Shown: positions 1 to 11,285, counted from the stretch's first letter. The stretch: DNA of 64,000 nt from Locusta migratoria (GCA_026315105.1 CM048750.1:399893502-399957501); one strand, 5' to 3'. Numbers and translations are program-made. Notes: generated by a model not told the origin, from the sequence alone.

Positions 1-560
1 TTAAAACTATAGTAAAACATTGTAGTAGGTAACCGTGTGTCAGTGGACAGAGCCCAATACAGAGGCGTGTAACGGTGACTTCATCCCACCTAAGAGGTTG
101 GTTGGAGGAACGCCATGGACAGACAGTGGGCTTCAGGTAACACAGCTTATTATGAGTCATGGAGAGCCAGTCCTCCTCCCACAACTGCAGGGACTGCAGC
201 CACAACAGGGAAGTGATATCCCGCAAGGGAATAGGGCAACATGTCAAATCAGGGGCGCTGCAAGCCTCTTTGGCAGCTTGATCGTCATCTTCATTACCCT
301 GAATGCCCACTTGTCCCAGCACCCAGCAAAACCACACCTCCTTCCTGTGACGAAGAAGGAAGGGCAGTTCGTCGTGTATATGCTGCAGTAAGATCTCAGA
401 TGGATATAGCACATTCAATGACAGTAGTCATGAGGCTGACTGAGAGGCAGTCAGTGCTGTGTGTATGTTAAGTTCGTAATAAACGTGCTTTCAGTATAAG
501 GGATGTGTTCAGTTGCCTTCGAAGTCAAGCCTGATTCCATTTCAAGGCGACAATATCAAC
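1..560 (+). other. Unassigned sequence with an LTR-like 3' end
   Basis: No protein family is recognised in the short open frames here. Near 477-490 there is an AATAAA polyadenylation-type signal. It is followed about 70 bases later by a switch to GGCGACAATATC, which resembles the boundary between an LTR and a primer-binding site. This could be the 3' part of an LTR whose internal region is missing, but no partner LTR was seen in the window. Confidence 0.2.
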
Positions 561-599
561 AAAAAACTAAGTACAACATGTTTCATGATATGAACATTA

Positions 600-1112
600 A
601 AGAAATGGATATCATATGATAATCTAAGATCCATATATTTTGCATATGCCCACTCACAAATGAAATATGGCATAGTATTTTGGGGAAACAGTGGAGTAAG
701 TTTAAAAACTTTTAAAATACAGAAAAAGGTTATTAGAATAATGGAAGGGCTAGACCAAAGAACAGCTTGTAAGCCACTGTTTAAGAAAAATTAAATACTC
801 CCACTTCCATGCATTTACATATTAGAAAATGTAGTTATTATAAAAGAAAAATTAAATCATAATAGTCCATGCATCACTCTTAATGAATCAATACACGGTT
901 ACCACACAAGACAGAGAAATGATGTTCATGTAAAACATACAAATACAACACTATTTCAGAAGGGAATACTAAATCCTGGAATTAAATTATATAATGTCTT
1001 ACACGAAGCCATAAAAACAGTAAGTGACAAAAACAAATTTAAAATTGCCATTAAGGATTTCTACAAGTGTAACATTCATTACGAATTTCCAAATGAGATA
1101 CAATTACAATGA
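600..1112 (+). mobile_element. Jockey/CR1-superfamily LINE, C-terminal RT fragment
   Basis: Read on the plus strand, the decayed frame contains the block KYGIVFWGNS, then FKIQKKVIRIM, then CKPLFKK and ILPLPCIYILE, and later a GYHTRQR block. These are the conserved post-palm blocks at the end of Jockey/CR1-type reverse transcriptases. At least one stop interrupts the frame, just after CKPLFKK. The palm and endonuclease are absent, so this is a 5'-truncated dead copy. The same blocks recur at 55142-55450, which suggests the same family. No poly(A) tail is clear; the sequence fades into AGTAACTGTAA-like repeats after 1112. Confidence 0.75.
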
Positions 1113-1187
1113 TTAAAAGTAACTGTAAAAATAACTGTAAAGATACTTGTAATTGATACAGTTACTTCTGATATATAGTAACTAAGT

Positions 1188-1400
1188 GTGGCAGTCGGAG
1201 GTGATGGTTGTATGACTGTGTTGTGTGCCTGTGTGATTGCGTGAGTGCTCTATTTTCTGAAGAAGGCCATGGCCGATAGCTGAATGTGTTGTATGTGTGT
1301 GTCTTTTGTATGTGCCAGTCGCAGCTCGTCGCCACGTCTTTGCGGTGAGTTGTAAACTGTCCTCACTATATTATTTATTCCAACCTGGACTTTCCATTAC
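1188..1400 (+). mobile_element. Short retroposed element with a hammerhead-like motif and 16-bp TSD
   Basis: A 213-bp insert is flanked by perfect 16-bp direct repeats, TATATAGTAACTAAGT, at 1172-1187 and 1401-1416. This is the mark of target-primed retroposition. Inside, CTGAAGA (1257-1263) is followed by one extra A, a GGCC/GGCC stem (1265-1274), GATA where a hammerhead has GAAA, and the palindrome AGCT (1278-1281). The order is that of a hammerhead core: CUGANGA, stem II, GAAA, short stem III. It ends in CTGGACTTTCCATT, which I recall as a common 3' end of short insect repeats. No tRNA-like head and no frame are seen. The ribozyme reading is inferred, and this copy looks inactive (GATA, and G at the position where cleavage requires H). 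Confidence 0.65.
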
Positions 1401-1484
1401 TATATAGTAACTAAGTTACCTTTCAGGGAAGTAACTTTAACTGTAACTTAGTTACTTAAAAAAAATTACTTTCTCTACCTGGTT

Positions 1485-1645
1485 AGTGTGTGTGTTTCTC
1501 TCTGACCAATGAAGGCCTTAATGGCCAAAAGCTATCAAGTTTGTTTATGCCTATTATTTGTGCCTTTCTGTGATTCATTAGACAACTCTGTGATGAGTAA
1601 GCAACCTATCCTTCATGAAAATATTATTGAAAAATGTTAAGTGAA
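1485..1645 (+). mobile_element. Diverged second copy of the 1188-1400 short element
   Basis: TGAAGGCCTTAATGGCCAAA followed by AGCTA keeps the GGCC stem and AGCT palindrome of the neighbouring element. The downstream order also matches: a TGCC-rich stretch, a GATGAGTAAGCAACC block, then an ATATTATTG end. The core CUGANGA is degraded. Boundaries are approximate and no target duplication was found. Confidence 0.45.
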
Positions 1646-2419
1646 AGTTGATCATTGTTATGAATATCTGAGCAGTCATCCTTATGAAGATGCTTAGTAA
1701 TAGCATACTAATATAATGATGTTTTACAGAAGGAACCAGTAACATGACATACTAAAGGTGCAAAACCTTTATACAATATGTAACATGGGAGGACTACACT
1801 TAACTCTCAGCTTCTTATATGTTTACTCACATGGAATTTCATTCTGAACATTTGTAATGGGAATGTCCTTGCTGTGAACAAAAGTCAGGTCGGGCCAGTC
1901 TATCCAGCTGATTTCCTTCATTTTTGTTTTAAACTGAAGCAATTCATCCACAAATTTGTCTTAAATATCAGAATTCACTTAAGTCTCACCTTCCTTAATA
2001 GTGATATTCTTCTATCCTTGCTGTGAATATTTTAATCTGTTTGTTTTACGATATCTTCAGTTTTAATTAACATACACAGTTCTTTTTACCTAAGAATGGT
2101 CAGCAGATCAAGTTCTTTCATTTGCACTTTTACACACATGAATTGATTGATTGATTCTAAAGAAAGCTATAAGTGCACATAACTACAGTTCTAATTAAGG
2201 TATGAAATTCATTTTAGCCTTAGAACACTCAGCAGTCTGTATCTATAATTGGAGTATTTAAACACTTACATCAGCTGATGCTAAATTTTGGGTAGAAAAA
2301 GCCAATATTTTAGAGAAAGTGTTTACACCTACTGAATAACAGAAAAATACATATTGTTATTTCCAATCTGATCAACAATACAGAAGTAGAATTGTTATTC
2401 TGTTAGCAGGAGGTTTTTG
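1646..2419. other. AT-rich stretch, nothing recognised
   Basis: I see no sustained coding frame, tRNA-like box pair or long repeat here. Confidence 0.5.
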
Positions 2420-3210
2420 AAAATTTATTTATTTATTTTCTGTCCACATAACAAAAAGTTTTCTGACACTGTCAAGAAAATTTAGCTTGTATTACACATT
2501 TACAGTAAAATATTAAAATTCTTTCATACAAACAATGGATCAGACACATCTGTACACACTATTTTACAAAAGGGCACTAAAAGTAGATTCCTCTATAGTG
2601 TAAACACAATATAGCTTATATTTATAATAGTACAGTACACATAATACAGTATATAATTACATTCTTTCATACCACTCATAGATCGGAGACATGTCTATAT
2701 ACACTGTTTTTCAAGATGGCACTACACCTTAAAAAGTTCTCTATAGAGTAGCAACACTTCTCTATTAATAATTGTTTCAGTCTACTCTTTAGCATATTTA
2801 GATTTGCTTTCTTGAGTTCACAGGGTAGTGCACTGCAGAAAATTGCTCCTATTCTATGTGGGCTGCGGTCCATTGCCTTGTTATTGGTCACAATTCTGTG
2901 AAAATTTTCCCTTCCCCATGTATCATAATTATGTACATTACTGTTTGTCATATTAAGTTGAGGATTTTGTTTCACAAACATGGCTGTCTGCATTATATAC
3001 ATGGAGTACGCTGTAAGAATTTTATATTTTCTAAAGATGTCTCTACAAGACTCTCTCTTCTTTACCTTGGCTACCACTCTTACTGCATTTTTCTGTAATC
3101 TAAACAATCTATCTATATGAACTGCTGATGCCCCACCCCATATCTGATTAACATACTGAAGGTGCGGATGAATCAATCCAAAATATATTTGCCTTAGAGT
3201 ATCATGGTCC
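2420..3210 (-). mobile_element. Jockey/CR1-superfamily LINE, 3' end with (AAAT)n tail
   Basis: On the minus strand the frame from about 3210 to 2676 reads as the region after the RT palm: LIHPHLQYVNQIWGG, then RLFRLQKNAVRVV, then a tail with FCSALPCELKKANLN and LKSRLKQLLIEKCCYS. This is the standard C-terminal layout of Jockey/CR1 reverse transcriptases. The palm and endonuclease are missing, so the copy is 5'-truncated near 3210, next to the tRNA-like dimer. The 3' end on this strand is an AAATAAATAAAT tail (about 2424-2440), like the tail of the element at 39745-40806. The final ~165 codons are open, so decay is moderate. Confidence 0.8.
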
Positions 3211-3410
3211 TAGAAGGCTGAGTCCCATTTCAGTATGTGTGTTTCATTCTGGAAACATCCCTTAGGCTGTGGCTAAGCCATGTCTCCACCATATCCTTTC
3301 TTCCAGGAATGCTAGTCTTGCATGGTTCGCAGGAGAGCTTCTGTGAAGTTTGGAAAGTAGGAGGCGAGGTACTGGCAGAACTAAAGTTGTGAGGCGGCAT
3401 CGTGAGTCAT

Positions 3411-3485
3411 GTCAGGATAGAACAGTCGGTAGTGCGCTTGCCCGCGAAAGGCAAAGGTCTCAGGTTCGAGTCCCGGTTCCGGCAC
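3411..3485 (+). other. tRNA-like block in repeat unit 1
   Basis: About 75 bases resemble a tRNA: an A-box-like stretch around CAGTCGGTAGTGCG, an arm with CCCGCGAAAGG, and a B-box GGTTCGAGTCCC near 3463-3474, ending in CGGCACA. Its place in a repeated unit argues for a tRNA-derived promoter head, not a working tRNA gene. Confidence 0.55.
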
Positions 3486-3709
3486 ACAATTTTAACCTGC
3501 CAGGAAGTTTCATATCAGCACACACTCCGCTGCAGAGTGAAAGTTTCATTCTGGAAACATCCCTTATGCTGTGGCTAAGCCATGTCTCCACCACATCCTT
3601 TCTTCCAGGAGTGCTAGTCTTGCATGGTTCGCAGGAGAGCTGTGAAGTTTGGAAAGTAGGAGGCAAGGTACTGGCAGAACTAAAGTTGTGAGGCGGCATC
3701 GTGAGTCGT

Positions 3710-3784
3710 TTCGGGATAGCACAGTCGGTAGTGCGCTTGCCCGCGAAAAGCAATGGTCCCAGGTTCGAAGCCCGGTTCCGGCAC
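3710..3784 (+). other. tRNA-like block in repeat unit 2
   Basis: Counterpart of the block at 3411-3485, with GGTTCGAAGCCC in the B-box position. The altered B box and the repeat context make it a tRNA-derived relic. Confidence 0.55.
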
Positions 3785-3842
3785 ACAATTTTAATCTGCC
3801 AGGAAGTTTCATATCAGTGCACACTCCGCTGCAGAGTAAAAG

Positions 3843-5409
3843 TTTCATTCTTGTTTTCTGATGTTCGGATTTATGGAAAGCTCGCAATTCCGAGACTCGA
3901 AATATCAAGACTCCACTGTATCGAGTTCAGTTTACTTCTTCTCTAACTTACTTTAATTTCTTCAAATAGAAAATGACATAATGGGGAGAATAGAATCCAG
4001 TATGGAAGTTCTTTAATAAAAGTACCGTTGATTTGTCTTAACCTGTTCACCTCCCACGTCATCGTTTAAGGACTCCTGGTTAGGCTTGCACACTGCGAAG
4101 TAGTCTTAATACAGGTAGGGGATCTTGTGAAATGTGAAAAAACTAGTGATTTGTGGTGTAATGTAAAATTATCTGAAATTTTAACTTAATTATGCAAGTT
4201 TCAGTTACAGTTTCGGCCGCAAATCATGTTTCGGTCAGACTCTAGCTAAACATATTTCATATTAGAATGAAAATTAAATGAAATAAATGAATGCAGTAAA
4301 ACCTACTGGTGTTACAGCTGCACTTTAAATCATAATTTGCTATTCTGATGGAATTCAGCAAAACAATTTAAATTAAGAACCAAACACAGGAAAACTTGGC
4401 ATTTTTGTCAGGAAGTTCAAGTTTCTCCTTTGAGTCTGGCTTCCTGCATTGTTTTCAGTCTTTTATTCCTTGCATATGATACACAACACTTCTGTTACAT
4501 GGTATGTGAGTTGGACAAGACTTCCTTCTGGTTAATGATCTTGAAGTCCATTTTCATTTTCTCAGTAATCATTTATTTCTGTAGATAAGCATTTCTCCTA
4601 AAGAAACTTTATATTTTCTCATTTGAGGGATCTTATTTCCAGAAACACCTTGGGACCAACGATTTTCCTAATTCTCATTCTTCAGTTCTAGCTTGCATGG
4701 GAAACTAAGACATCAGAAAGATCCACTCTACCCATGTTTATATTATATTTTTGACAATAGCTGGTCTTTAATTATCTTCTTTTATTTCTACCTTGAGCAA
4801 GAATCCACAGGTTCAATGCCATGAACTGATGAAATCTTGGTTGGTTGGTTTTTTGATGGAACCAAACATGAAATCTTGGTCACACTATTTCTATCCAGCC
4901 ACTTCAAAATATAACATTTCTTGCCCAGCTGAACCACATATCACAAGAATGTCTTCATTACTTTCTCATTTCTGTATTAGAGATTTTAGGTGATATTCTT
5001 TTGCAACATCAGACTGTTTATTGTACCAGTAGACTGAAATCCTCCATGAGAAGCTCTGTGACTGTTTTGTCAGTTGTGAAGTACATATAATAGTAAACAG
5101 AGAGGCCAGGTGTAAGACTTTCAGTAAGTTTGAGAACAAAAGATTGCCCCAATGAAAATCTAAAGCTGTTAATTCTTGGAAAGTATTTTCACTCTGGTAA
5201 AAAAATAAAATCTAAGACAATTTCATTTCTACAGTTAAAACAATTACTTTGAAACCAACAGGATTTGGTTTGTTTACTGTTTACATGAATCGTAACAACT
5301 CACATGCAATACTGTTCTATTTACCAATGTAAAGTGTTTTCTGTACTTTGTCCATTGCTGTAATGGCCTAACAACAATAAAATTATCATATACAAGCATT
5401 AATTTTCAA
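3843..5409. other. AT-rich stretch, nothing recognised
   Basis: About 1.6 kb with only short chance frames. No RT, transposase or tRNA-like signal is visible. Confidence 0.5.
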
Positions 5410-5486
5410 TAATTATATGTGGAAGTGGAACAGGAAAGCCAGTACTACGTACTCTCCGCCACACACCTTTGGGTGGATTGTGAAGT
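5410..5486 (+). mobile_element. 3'-terminal scrap of a CR1-type LINE
   Basis: The short stretch GGAACAGGAAAGCC followed by CTCCGCCACACACCTTTGGG matches, in plus orientation, the 3' end seen in minus orientation at 55859-56024 (AAGGTGCGTGGCGGAGGG). Only about 75 bases remain. Confidence 0.45.
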
Positions 5487-5489
5487 GTG

Positions 5490-6170
5490 TGTGCATATTG
5501 TTTGGTCCTAATCTACAGTCTAGGTACCATCTAAGACAGGCCATGGGGGGAGGAGGGGGGGAGAAAACCTGGAGAGTACAGCCAAGGGAGGGGAGATGGA
5601 AATCTCAACAGGCTCATTACAACTGATAACCCCACTTGTGGCGGGAATTGTAAGGTAGGCACACCCCATACACAAGGGAGAGGAAGGAGGGTAGGTGGGA
5701 TGGTTAAGGAATTGGCAAATGGCAACTGCATAAGAGATCAAGAATAGGTTCTGTCAAATATGAAGGGGCAGGGAGGATTCCCATTGCAGCAAGAAGACTA
5801 TCTACAGTACTAATCATGAAGGCACCAGTAACAAGGTGCTCACTACAATGATGGACTGAGTCAGAGCAGAAGAACCCTCGGAGCTATAAACCTAACAAAT
5901 AGAACCCAGTCTAGATGAAACTAGAGCTTGTAAATGTGGAGAATCATAGTACAATCTTCAGATGATGATGAGTGGGCAAGGAGACAAAGAGCATTAAGTT
6001 TCCATGTGCATGTAGTTTTCAGCTGATGAATATGAGGCAACCAGGACAATTTTCTATCTAACTGGAGGCCTAAGAAACAGCATTGTGCTACATGTCCAGA
6101 TGGTGGGTACCCAAATAGAGTTCTGGATCATGGTGGACTCTGGTACGATGACAAAAATGGGTAACTTCTT

Positions 6171-6202
<32 letters not shown>

Positions 6203-7470
6203 TTTTTTTTTTTTTTTTTTAAGGAAAGAATTGTAGCTATAGGAAACAGTTCACAGTTAAGCCCATCTAATGACAACTTGGAGCTGGTGTTCAGCAAAAG
6301 ATACTGAGTGAGAGCTTGTAACAGGTGGAAAAATCATCCACATACAATGCAGGGGTAACCAATGGTCCAACAGAAGTCACCAGTCTATTAACGGTGACAC
6401 CAAGCTGTGTAGTGTGCTTTATATAAGTCAAAGAAGATTACAACAAGGTGTTGGCTGTTGATAGACATTGCTTTCCTGCCTGCTTTAAGCACTGGTACAA
6501 CAATGTTACCTCACCATTGTGAGGAGAAAACACCTTTAAGCCAAGTGCAGTTGAAGACCCTGAGTAAATGTTGCATCTGATTGTGAACTGAGTCATCTAA
6601 AGGGTTAATAGCCAGGAATAGTTACAAGTCAAAGGATCATTACAGTGTTTGGCTTGCCAAAGACTGAAACGCATTGAGGTTTGTTCAACTTGTCTTTCAC
6701 TCTGTAGAAAGACAGCTGCATATGACAAGTGCATCATTGCGAATTGCTCTGCAAGGACTGATGTGGCGGCAAAGATCAACCTGGAGGATACGACCTGGGG
6801 CAGCAGTCCCTGGTGGCCCATAACACTATGAAGCTTGGACCAAACCTGAGACAAAGAAGCATATGTCCCCGGGGAGAAGACATCACTCCCAGCATATCTT
6901 CTTACTATGCCTGATTAAATATCAAGTCTTAGCAAAAGTCACTTCTTAAAAGTAATGAGGTTAGACTTGGAAGGGTATCATCTGAATCGAAGCAGGACTT
7001 TTGGCTATTCTAGACAGCTGCAGTCTTTGGTCCAACAGACCTGTGGTTAAAAATAATATAGTATCGGCAGTGCGGATGATAGCATTGGAGACATCTGCAA
7101 CGCAGTCTGAGCAAGAGGTAGCGAATTTCAGAGCAGATGTAAATGAAAGCCAGTTGGCTCCATGAAGTATCTCTGTTTGGCAGTGGCAAGGAAATGAGAG
7201 AATCACCAGGTGGTCACTGTAACAAAGACCATAATGTGGTGACCAGTATAGAGAAACCACTAGATTAGGTGAGGAGATTGTTACACCGATAGAAGAAAAC
7301 GTGCTGTGAGTGAGATACTTTGGAGAGTATAACTCATCCCTATCTTTAGTCCGATGTTCCTCCCGTGATGTACCGAGGGAAGGAAATGATCGGAGGTCAT
7401 ATTTTGTGGCATTGAAATTTGATCTTCCTCGCTTAGAGGCGCCATTGGCATAGTTCATAGCTCGTTTCAT
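5490..7470 (-). mobile_element. I-clade LINE, internally deleted and decayed
   Basis: Minus-strand frames give, in order: a KRGR-rich segment that could be an ORF1 end (7470-7300); an end-of-endonuclease block with YSDHLVIL (about 7200); a linker block with HGANWLSFTSAL; an RT segment with GEVTLLYQCLK (about 6490); and the palm as ALYVDDFSTCY (about 6340). Then come C-terminal blocks with HDPELYLGTHHL and VTGAFMISTVDSLL. This order is that of I-clade polyproteins. Large parts of the endonuclease and RT are missing and frames shift often. A 53-bp T tract (6169-6221) sits inside the coding part. Related copies lie at 45340-48905 and 63650-64000. Confidence 0.75.
6169..6221. repeat. Poly(T) tract inside a LINE coding region
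   Basis: About 53 bases of T with a single interrupting G. LINE coding blocks continue on both sides, so it is not the element's 3' tail. It could be a slippage expansion or the A tail of a lost short insertion on the minus strand. Confidence 0.9.
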
Positions 7471-7649
7471 CTTGGTCCCACGAGCAGCTATGGATATAAA
7501 GGACCACCCAGGCAGAGCCCCACTTGCCTGGGTAAGCCTTATACAACTGACGTGAGACGGGTTCCTCAGAGGTTGCTCGCTAGCAACTGTTCAACCTCAA
7601 CAGCCATGCATCTCCTTGGCACGTAGCACACCTTGAGATTGAGGTTCTT

Positions 7650-7863
7650 TTTTTTTAATACAGTTTTGTACCACCCTTACAACCTGGGCTTTTATGTAGC
7701 GTAAGTCGTGAATAATAATACAGATTCATTGTTTACATTCTGTATTTGCAAAGACAAAAGCTACATCAAAGATTCAATTATCAGTCCAGAGATATTTACA
7801 AAGACTTTACAAAATAATTATTTACAAAGTCATTACAAAATAATATATTATTAATTTCCAACA
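7650..7863 (-). repeat. BEL/Pao 3' LTR, start defined, end uncertain
   Basis: On the minus strand the integrase frame runs through a purine-rich AGGGTGCGGAGGA tract directly into TGTTGGAAATTAATAA at 7863. TGTTGG is the usual first hexamer of BEL/Pao LTRs and the purine tract fits a polypurine tract. The far end near 7650, where an A-rich run occurs, could not be fixed without a second LTR. Confidence 0.6.
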
Positions 7864-8294
7864 TCCTCCGCACCCTGGTCAACCTCCAGGGGGATGACCA
7901 GTTGAACGGGACGAACTTCTGGTGTGCATAGAATTACTGTTCATACTTTCTAATCTCTTCCTTCAACTAGTCTCTCTATTCTTGCTTTCTTCCATAGGTG
8001 GCGTGGGCATCCATCTTCTTGTACCAGAGCAACATCACCGGGGCGGAACATGATGGCTCTTGTCGAAGTACCCCGAACTTCGTGGAAGCTTCTAAGTTGC
8101 AATAGATATTCTTTAGTCCATCGCTTCCACAAGTCATCTGTCAATTTCTGTTGCAGTTTGAAATCTTGTTTCAAAACAGATCTGGTCAACGGTTCTGATC
8201 CTGTGGGCACTGTCAGTAGTCCTTCACCAATTAGAAAGTGGGCTGGTGTTAAAGGTTCGTCGTCGTCTCCTTGAGAAATTGGTCTCGAATTCAC
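7864..8294 (-). pseudogene. BEL/Pao integrase C-terminal domain
   Basis: The minus-strand frame has LTPAHFLIGEGLLTVP, then LWKRWTKEYLLQLRS, then FRPGDVALVQEDGCPRHLWK. These are the conserved C-terminal blocks (DUF5641-type) of Pao integrases, which follow the DDE core and contact DNA. The 114-codon open part ends at 7950. A shifted frame then continues with VRPVQLVIPLEVDQGAEDV up to the LTR start at 7863, so one frameshift separates the last ~30 residues. Confidence 0.8.
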
Positions 8295-8372
8295 TGCGGC
8301 TTCGATATTGATCAGTGTGGTATTGAGCTGCTCTTCCGTTAACCTTGATTGACCAAGTACTTTTCATAGGCA

Positions 8373-9385
8373 TCATTTGATGGTACCCATCATCCTCTTC
8401 CAAATCCCTCCCCACCCAGCCACACGGGAGGCGATAAATTTCAATGAAATGCCATCCCTGGCCAGGACACGCTGAGTCTTTGGGTTAGATAACGCACTCA
8501 ATATTTCAGACAGTTCAGCATTAGCTGCATGGAACGTCTTTGCATTGTCCGTGTAGATTGTATGGGGTTCTCCACGTCTCCCTGCGAATATTTGAAGAGC
8601 CATGAGGAATGCGTCTGTTGTCATGTTAGAGCACAGTTCCAAGTACACTGCACGTGTCGTCCCACAAGTGAATAGTGTTATGTATGCCTTTTCCATGGTA
8701 GTGCCAACCTGTACATAGAGAGGGCCTGCAAAATCTATGCCAGTTATAGAAAATGGCTTGGATGGTCTTACTTGATCGGCTGGTGGGAGTGTGTCAACTT
8801 GTTGGCCCTGTAGAGTGTGTAGAATTTTGCAGGGAAGACAGGAGTGCAAAACTCTCTTGATAACTTGACGGGCACGCAGGATCCAGAACTCTCTTCGAAG
8901 CTCTGCCAACACTATTCTCACACCAAGATAATGAGTCAAATGTGCATTTGCTGAACCAGTAAAGTTGTGAAGTGATGTCTACTGTCGAGGAGTAATGGAT
9001 GACGTTGCTCATTAGGGACAGCAGCGTAGTGTAAGCGTCCTCCAAGTCGGAGAAGATCATCTTCTAGGTAAGGATTAAAGCATGCTATTTTTGAGTCATT
9101 TGGAACAGGTTGATTGTTATTGAGTGCATGGAGCTCCTGTGAGAAACATTCCTGTTGAACAGCTCGTATCCAGTAATGACGTGCTTGAGCAACCTCCACT
9201 TCCTTCAGCTCTCCCTCGAGTTTTGAACTTTGTCGAATTTTGTGAATGAATCGTAGTATCCACCCTGTTACGCGAATCAGTTTCCAATAGGAGCTGAATT
9301 TGGAGCAGTCCATAAGGTTAGAAGAAGTGGCTACTGCCATCACATGCCATAAGTTCTTCTTTTCTTCTGGTAGGTTATCAGTCAT
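8373..9385 (-). pseudogene. BEL/Pao integrase, zinc-binding and catalytic core
   Basis: Two overlapping minus-strand frames (9385-8936 and 8939-8373) carry the N-terminal zinc-binding domain, with RHHFTTLLVQQMH and the CLPC pair, followed by the integrase core. Core residues seen are the Asp in GIDFAGPLYV and the Asp in HTIYTDNAKTFHAAN. The third acidic position, expected as Glu in the GGxWER block, is Lys here (GGIWKRMM). The frame is lost soon after at about 8373. The reaction would be cDNA end-processing and strand transfer. The E-to-K change and the frame breaks make it inactive. Confidence 0.85.
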
Positions 9386-10857
9386 GGGTGAAGCGTTAGA
9401 TGGCCATCTTGATTCACAGATTGTATTTGGTTACCATAAAGTCCTCGTGTAAGATGGTTGACAGGGTTCTCACTCCTAGAGCAATGTCTCCATTGACTGG
9501 GATTTGTACGGGTGAGGATCTCTGTAACTCTGTTGCATATAAATGTCTTCCACCTGTTTGGGTCACTGCGTATCCAACCTAAAGTCACCATAGCATCTGA
9601 CCACAATAAGGCTTCAGTTATTTTATGCCCTCTTGCTGTGGAGTAGTAATACAATAATCGTGATCTTATTAATGTTGCTAGAAGTTCAAGTCGCGGAAGA
9701 GTTAACTTCTTGATGGGGATGAGTCTGGTTTTGCTACATGCCAAATGAACAACATAGTCTTCTATGGTCGTGCGAATATACAAAGCCGCTCCATATGCTC
9801 TCTCAGAGGCATCGCAGAAGACGTGGATCTGAGTACTGCTATTTGTTGAAGTTGCTAGCCATAGTGGCATTTGTATTTGAGACAGTGAAGGTAGGGTAGA
9901 AAACCAAGTGTTCCATCGGGACCCAATATTGGGTGGCAACAACTTGTTCCAATCAATACCTCTGCACCATGTATCCTGAAATAACAATTTTCCAATAAGA
10001 GACACTGGAGAGAAAAATCCTAATGGATCACAAAATTTAGCTGTAATTTGCAACAGTGTCCTCTTAGTAGTGGGGCCTTGAGGAATCCTACTAGTAATAT
10101 CCATTGCGTTCATGTAGAAGCAGTCTGTTTCTGTATTCCAGTAAACACCAAGAACTTGCATTTCCGGGTTTATGTCTTGTCCTTCAGCCCTCCATATGGC
10201 CTTTAGTTGATCTGAATTGGTGGCCCATTTAGCTAAATCGAAACTCAGCAGTTTCATAATTGCGCTGAGTTCATAGTACAGAGTTATAGCATCATCACCA
10301 TTCTCCATGCCAGAAACGAAATCATCCATAAAGAAGCTGCTCTCAACAAGAGGTGCTGCAAGGGGAAACTTAGTTCTATGTCGTTCAGCTAATTCTCTCA
10401 GAGTTGCGGAGAGTAAAAATGGGCTGCATTTTAGTCCAAATGGCAGTCTTGTGAAGCAATAAGTCATTACTTCGTCTGTCGTCTGGTAATTCCCATCACT
10501 GTCTTTGATTACGCAGTACCATAAGAATCTGGTTAAGTCCCTGTCACTTTCATGTAAGACTAATTGCAAAGATGCTTGTTTAATATTACTGACGATGGCT
10601 ATTTGATGTAGTCTGAATCTTAACAATATGGCGAATATCTCTGGTAGAAGTTTCGGTCCCACTTCTAATGCGTCATTGAGAGGTGTAATGGCTTCATGTG
10701 ATGATGCATCAAAGACTATCCTCCACTTCATCTTACAAAATTTCTCTCTTTTCACTGCTTGATGTGGAAGATAGAATACGTCATTTCCAAGATCTTCCGT
10801 GGGGACACATTCTATATGACCTTTTATAATGTAGTCCAACATATGATTGCAGTACAT
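9382..10857 (-). pseudogene. BEL/Pao reverse transcriptase-RNase H
   Basis: This 491-codon open frame is the longest coding remnant in the window. It includes the early RT block WRIVFDASSHE, the block FTRLPFGLKCSPFLLSATL, the palm motif as SFFMDDFVSG (FMDD in the YxDD position), and then RNase H with HVFCDASERAYGAALYI and an LLWSDAMVTLGWI block. It lacks Gag and protease in frame; an upstream RT-start fragment lies at 11030-10824 in another frame. Its end overlaps the start of the integrase frame by four bases, consistent with one ancestral polyprotein broken there. Confidence 0.9.
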
Positions 10858-11285
10858 CTCCTTAAGGTTTTCGTTATTGCAAAGAGTTTTATGTAATGTA
10901 TTAAATCGACATTCTGCGTTGAGTCTGTTACTTGCCAGTGGAACATCTTGCTTTCTTGGGAGATGTATGACTCTTCAATGGTCTCGCACACAATAGGATG
11001 AACAAAAATCCTCAAGGATTGCGGAATCATGTTTACTCAAAGCTTGAGGAGGGTTTGTTGTTATTCCAATCGTTTCTAAGTCCGAGAACTTCTGTAATTC
11101 ATCATCAGATGGTGAGTATGTTTCATGGATGAGATTTACAGCAACTGAATTAGCACAAACTCTCGATCGATTTCCACTTAGAACCCAACCAAATATGGTG
11201 GGAATCAGAACAATCGACGGAGAAATAGGGAAAGGTGAACTAGCCTTGACTATCCTCCAGTAATGGTCACTACCGATTAAGATCT

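Larger units (their letters stand above)
3241..3842 (+). repeat. Head-to-tail dimer of a ~300-bp repeat with tRNA-like sequence
   Basis: The unit beginning GTTTCATTCTGGAAACATCC starts at 3241 and again at 3543, and its first bases recur at 3842. The periods are therefore 302 and 299 bases, giving two full units plus a stub. The units are nearly identical apart from a few indels and substitutions. Each holds a tRNA-like block with A- and B-box-like sequences, followed by a shared TTTAA(C/T)CTGCCAGGAAG tail. Open frames here lie across the repeat on both strands and recur in both units, so they are not genes. Confidence 0.85.

Noticed and set aside
3411..3784. Two genuine tRNA genes
   Set aside because: The A- and B-box-like sequences are within a repeated element, and the second unit has a changed B box. 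No clean cloverleaf was confirmed.
3241..3842. CRISPR array
   Set aside because: Units are about 300 bases, only two, nearly identical throughout, with no short repeats separated by unique spacers. No array was seen anywhere in the window.
3350..3946. Several overlapping frames of 70-114 codons on both strands
   Set aside because: They lie in the tandem tRNA-containing repeat and recur with the unit, so they come from repeat sequence and not from genes.
6088..6297. Lysine-rich small protein
   Set aside because: The lysine run is the translation of the T tract; flanking residues belong to a decayed LINE.
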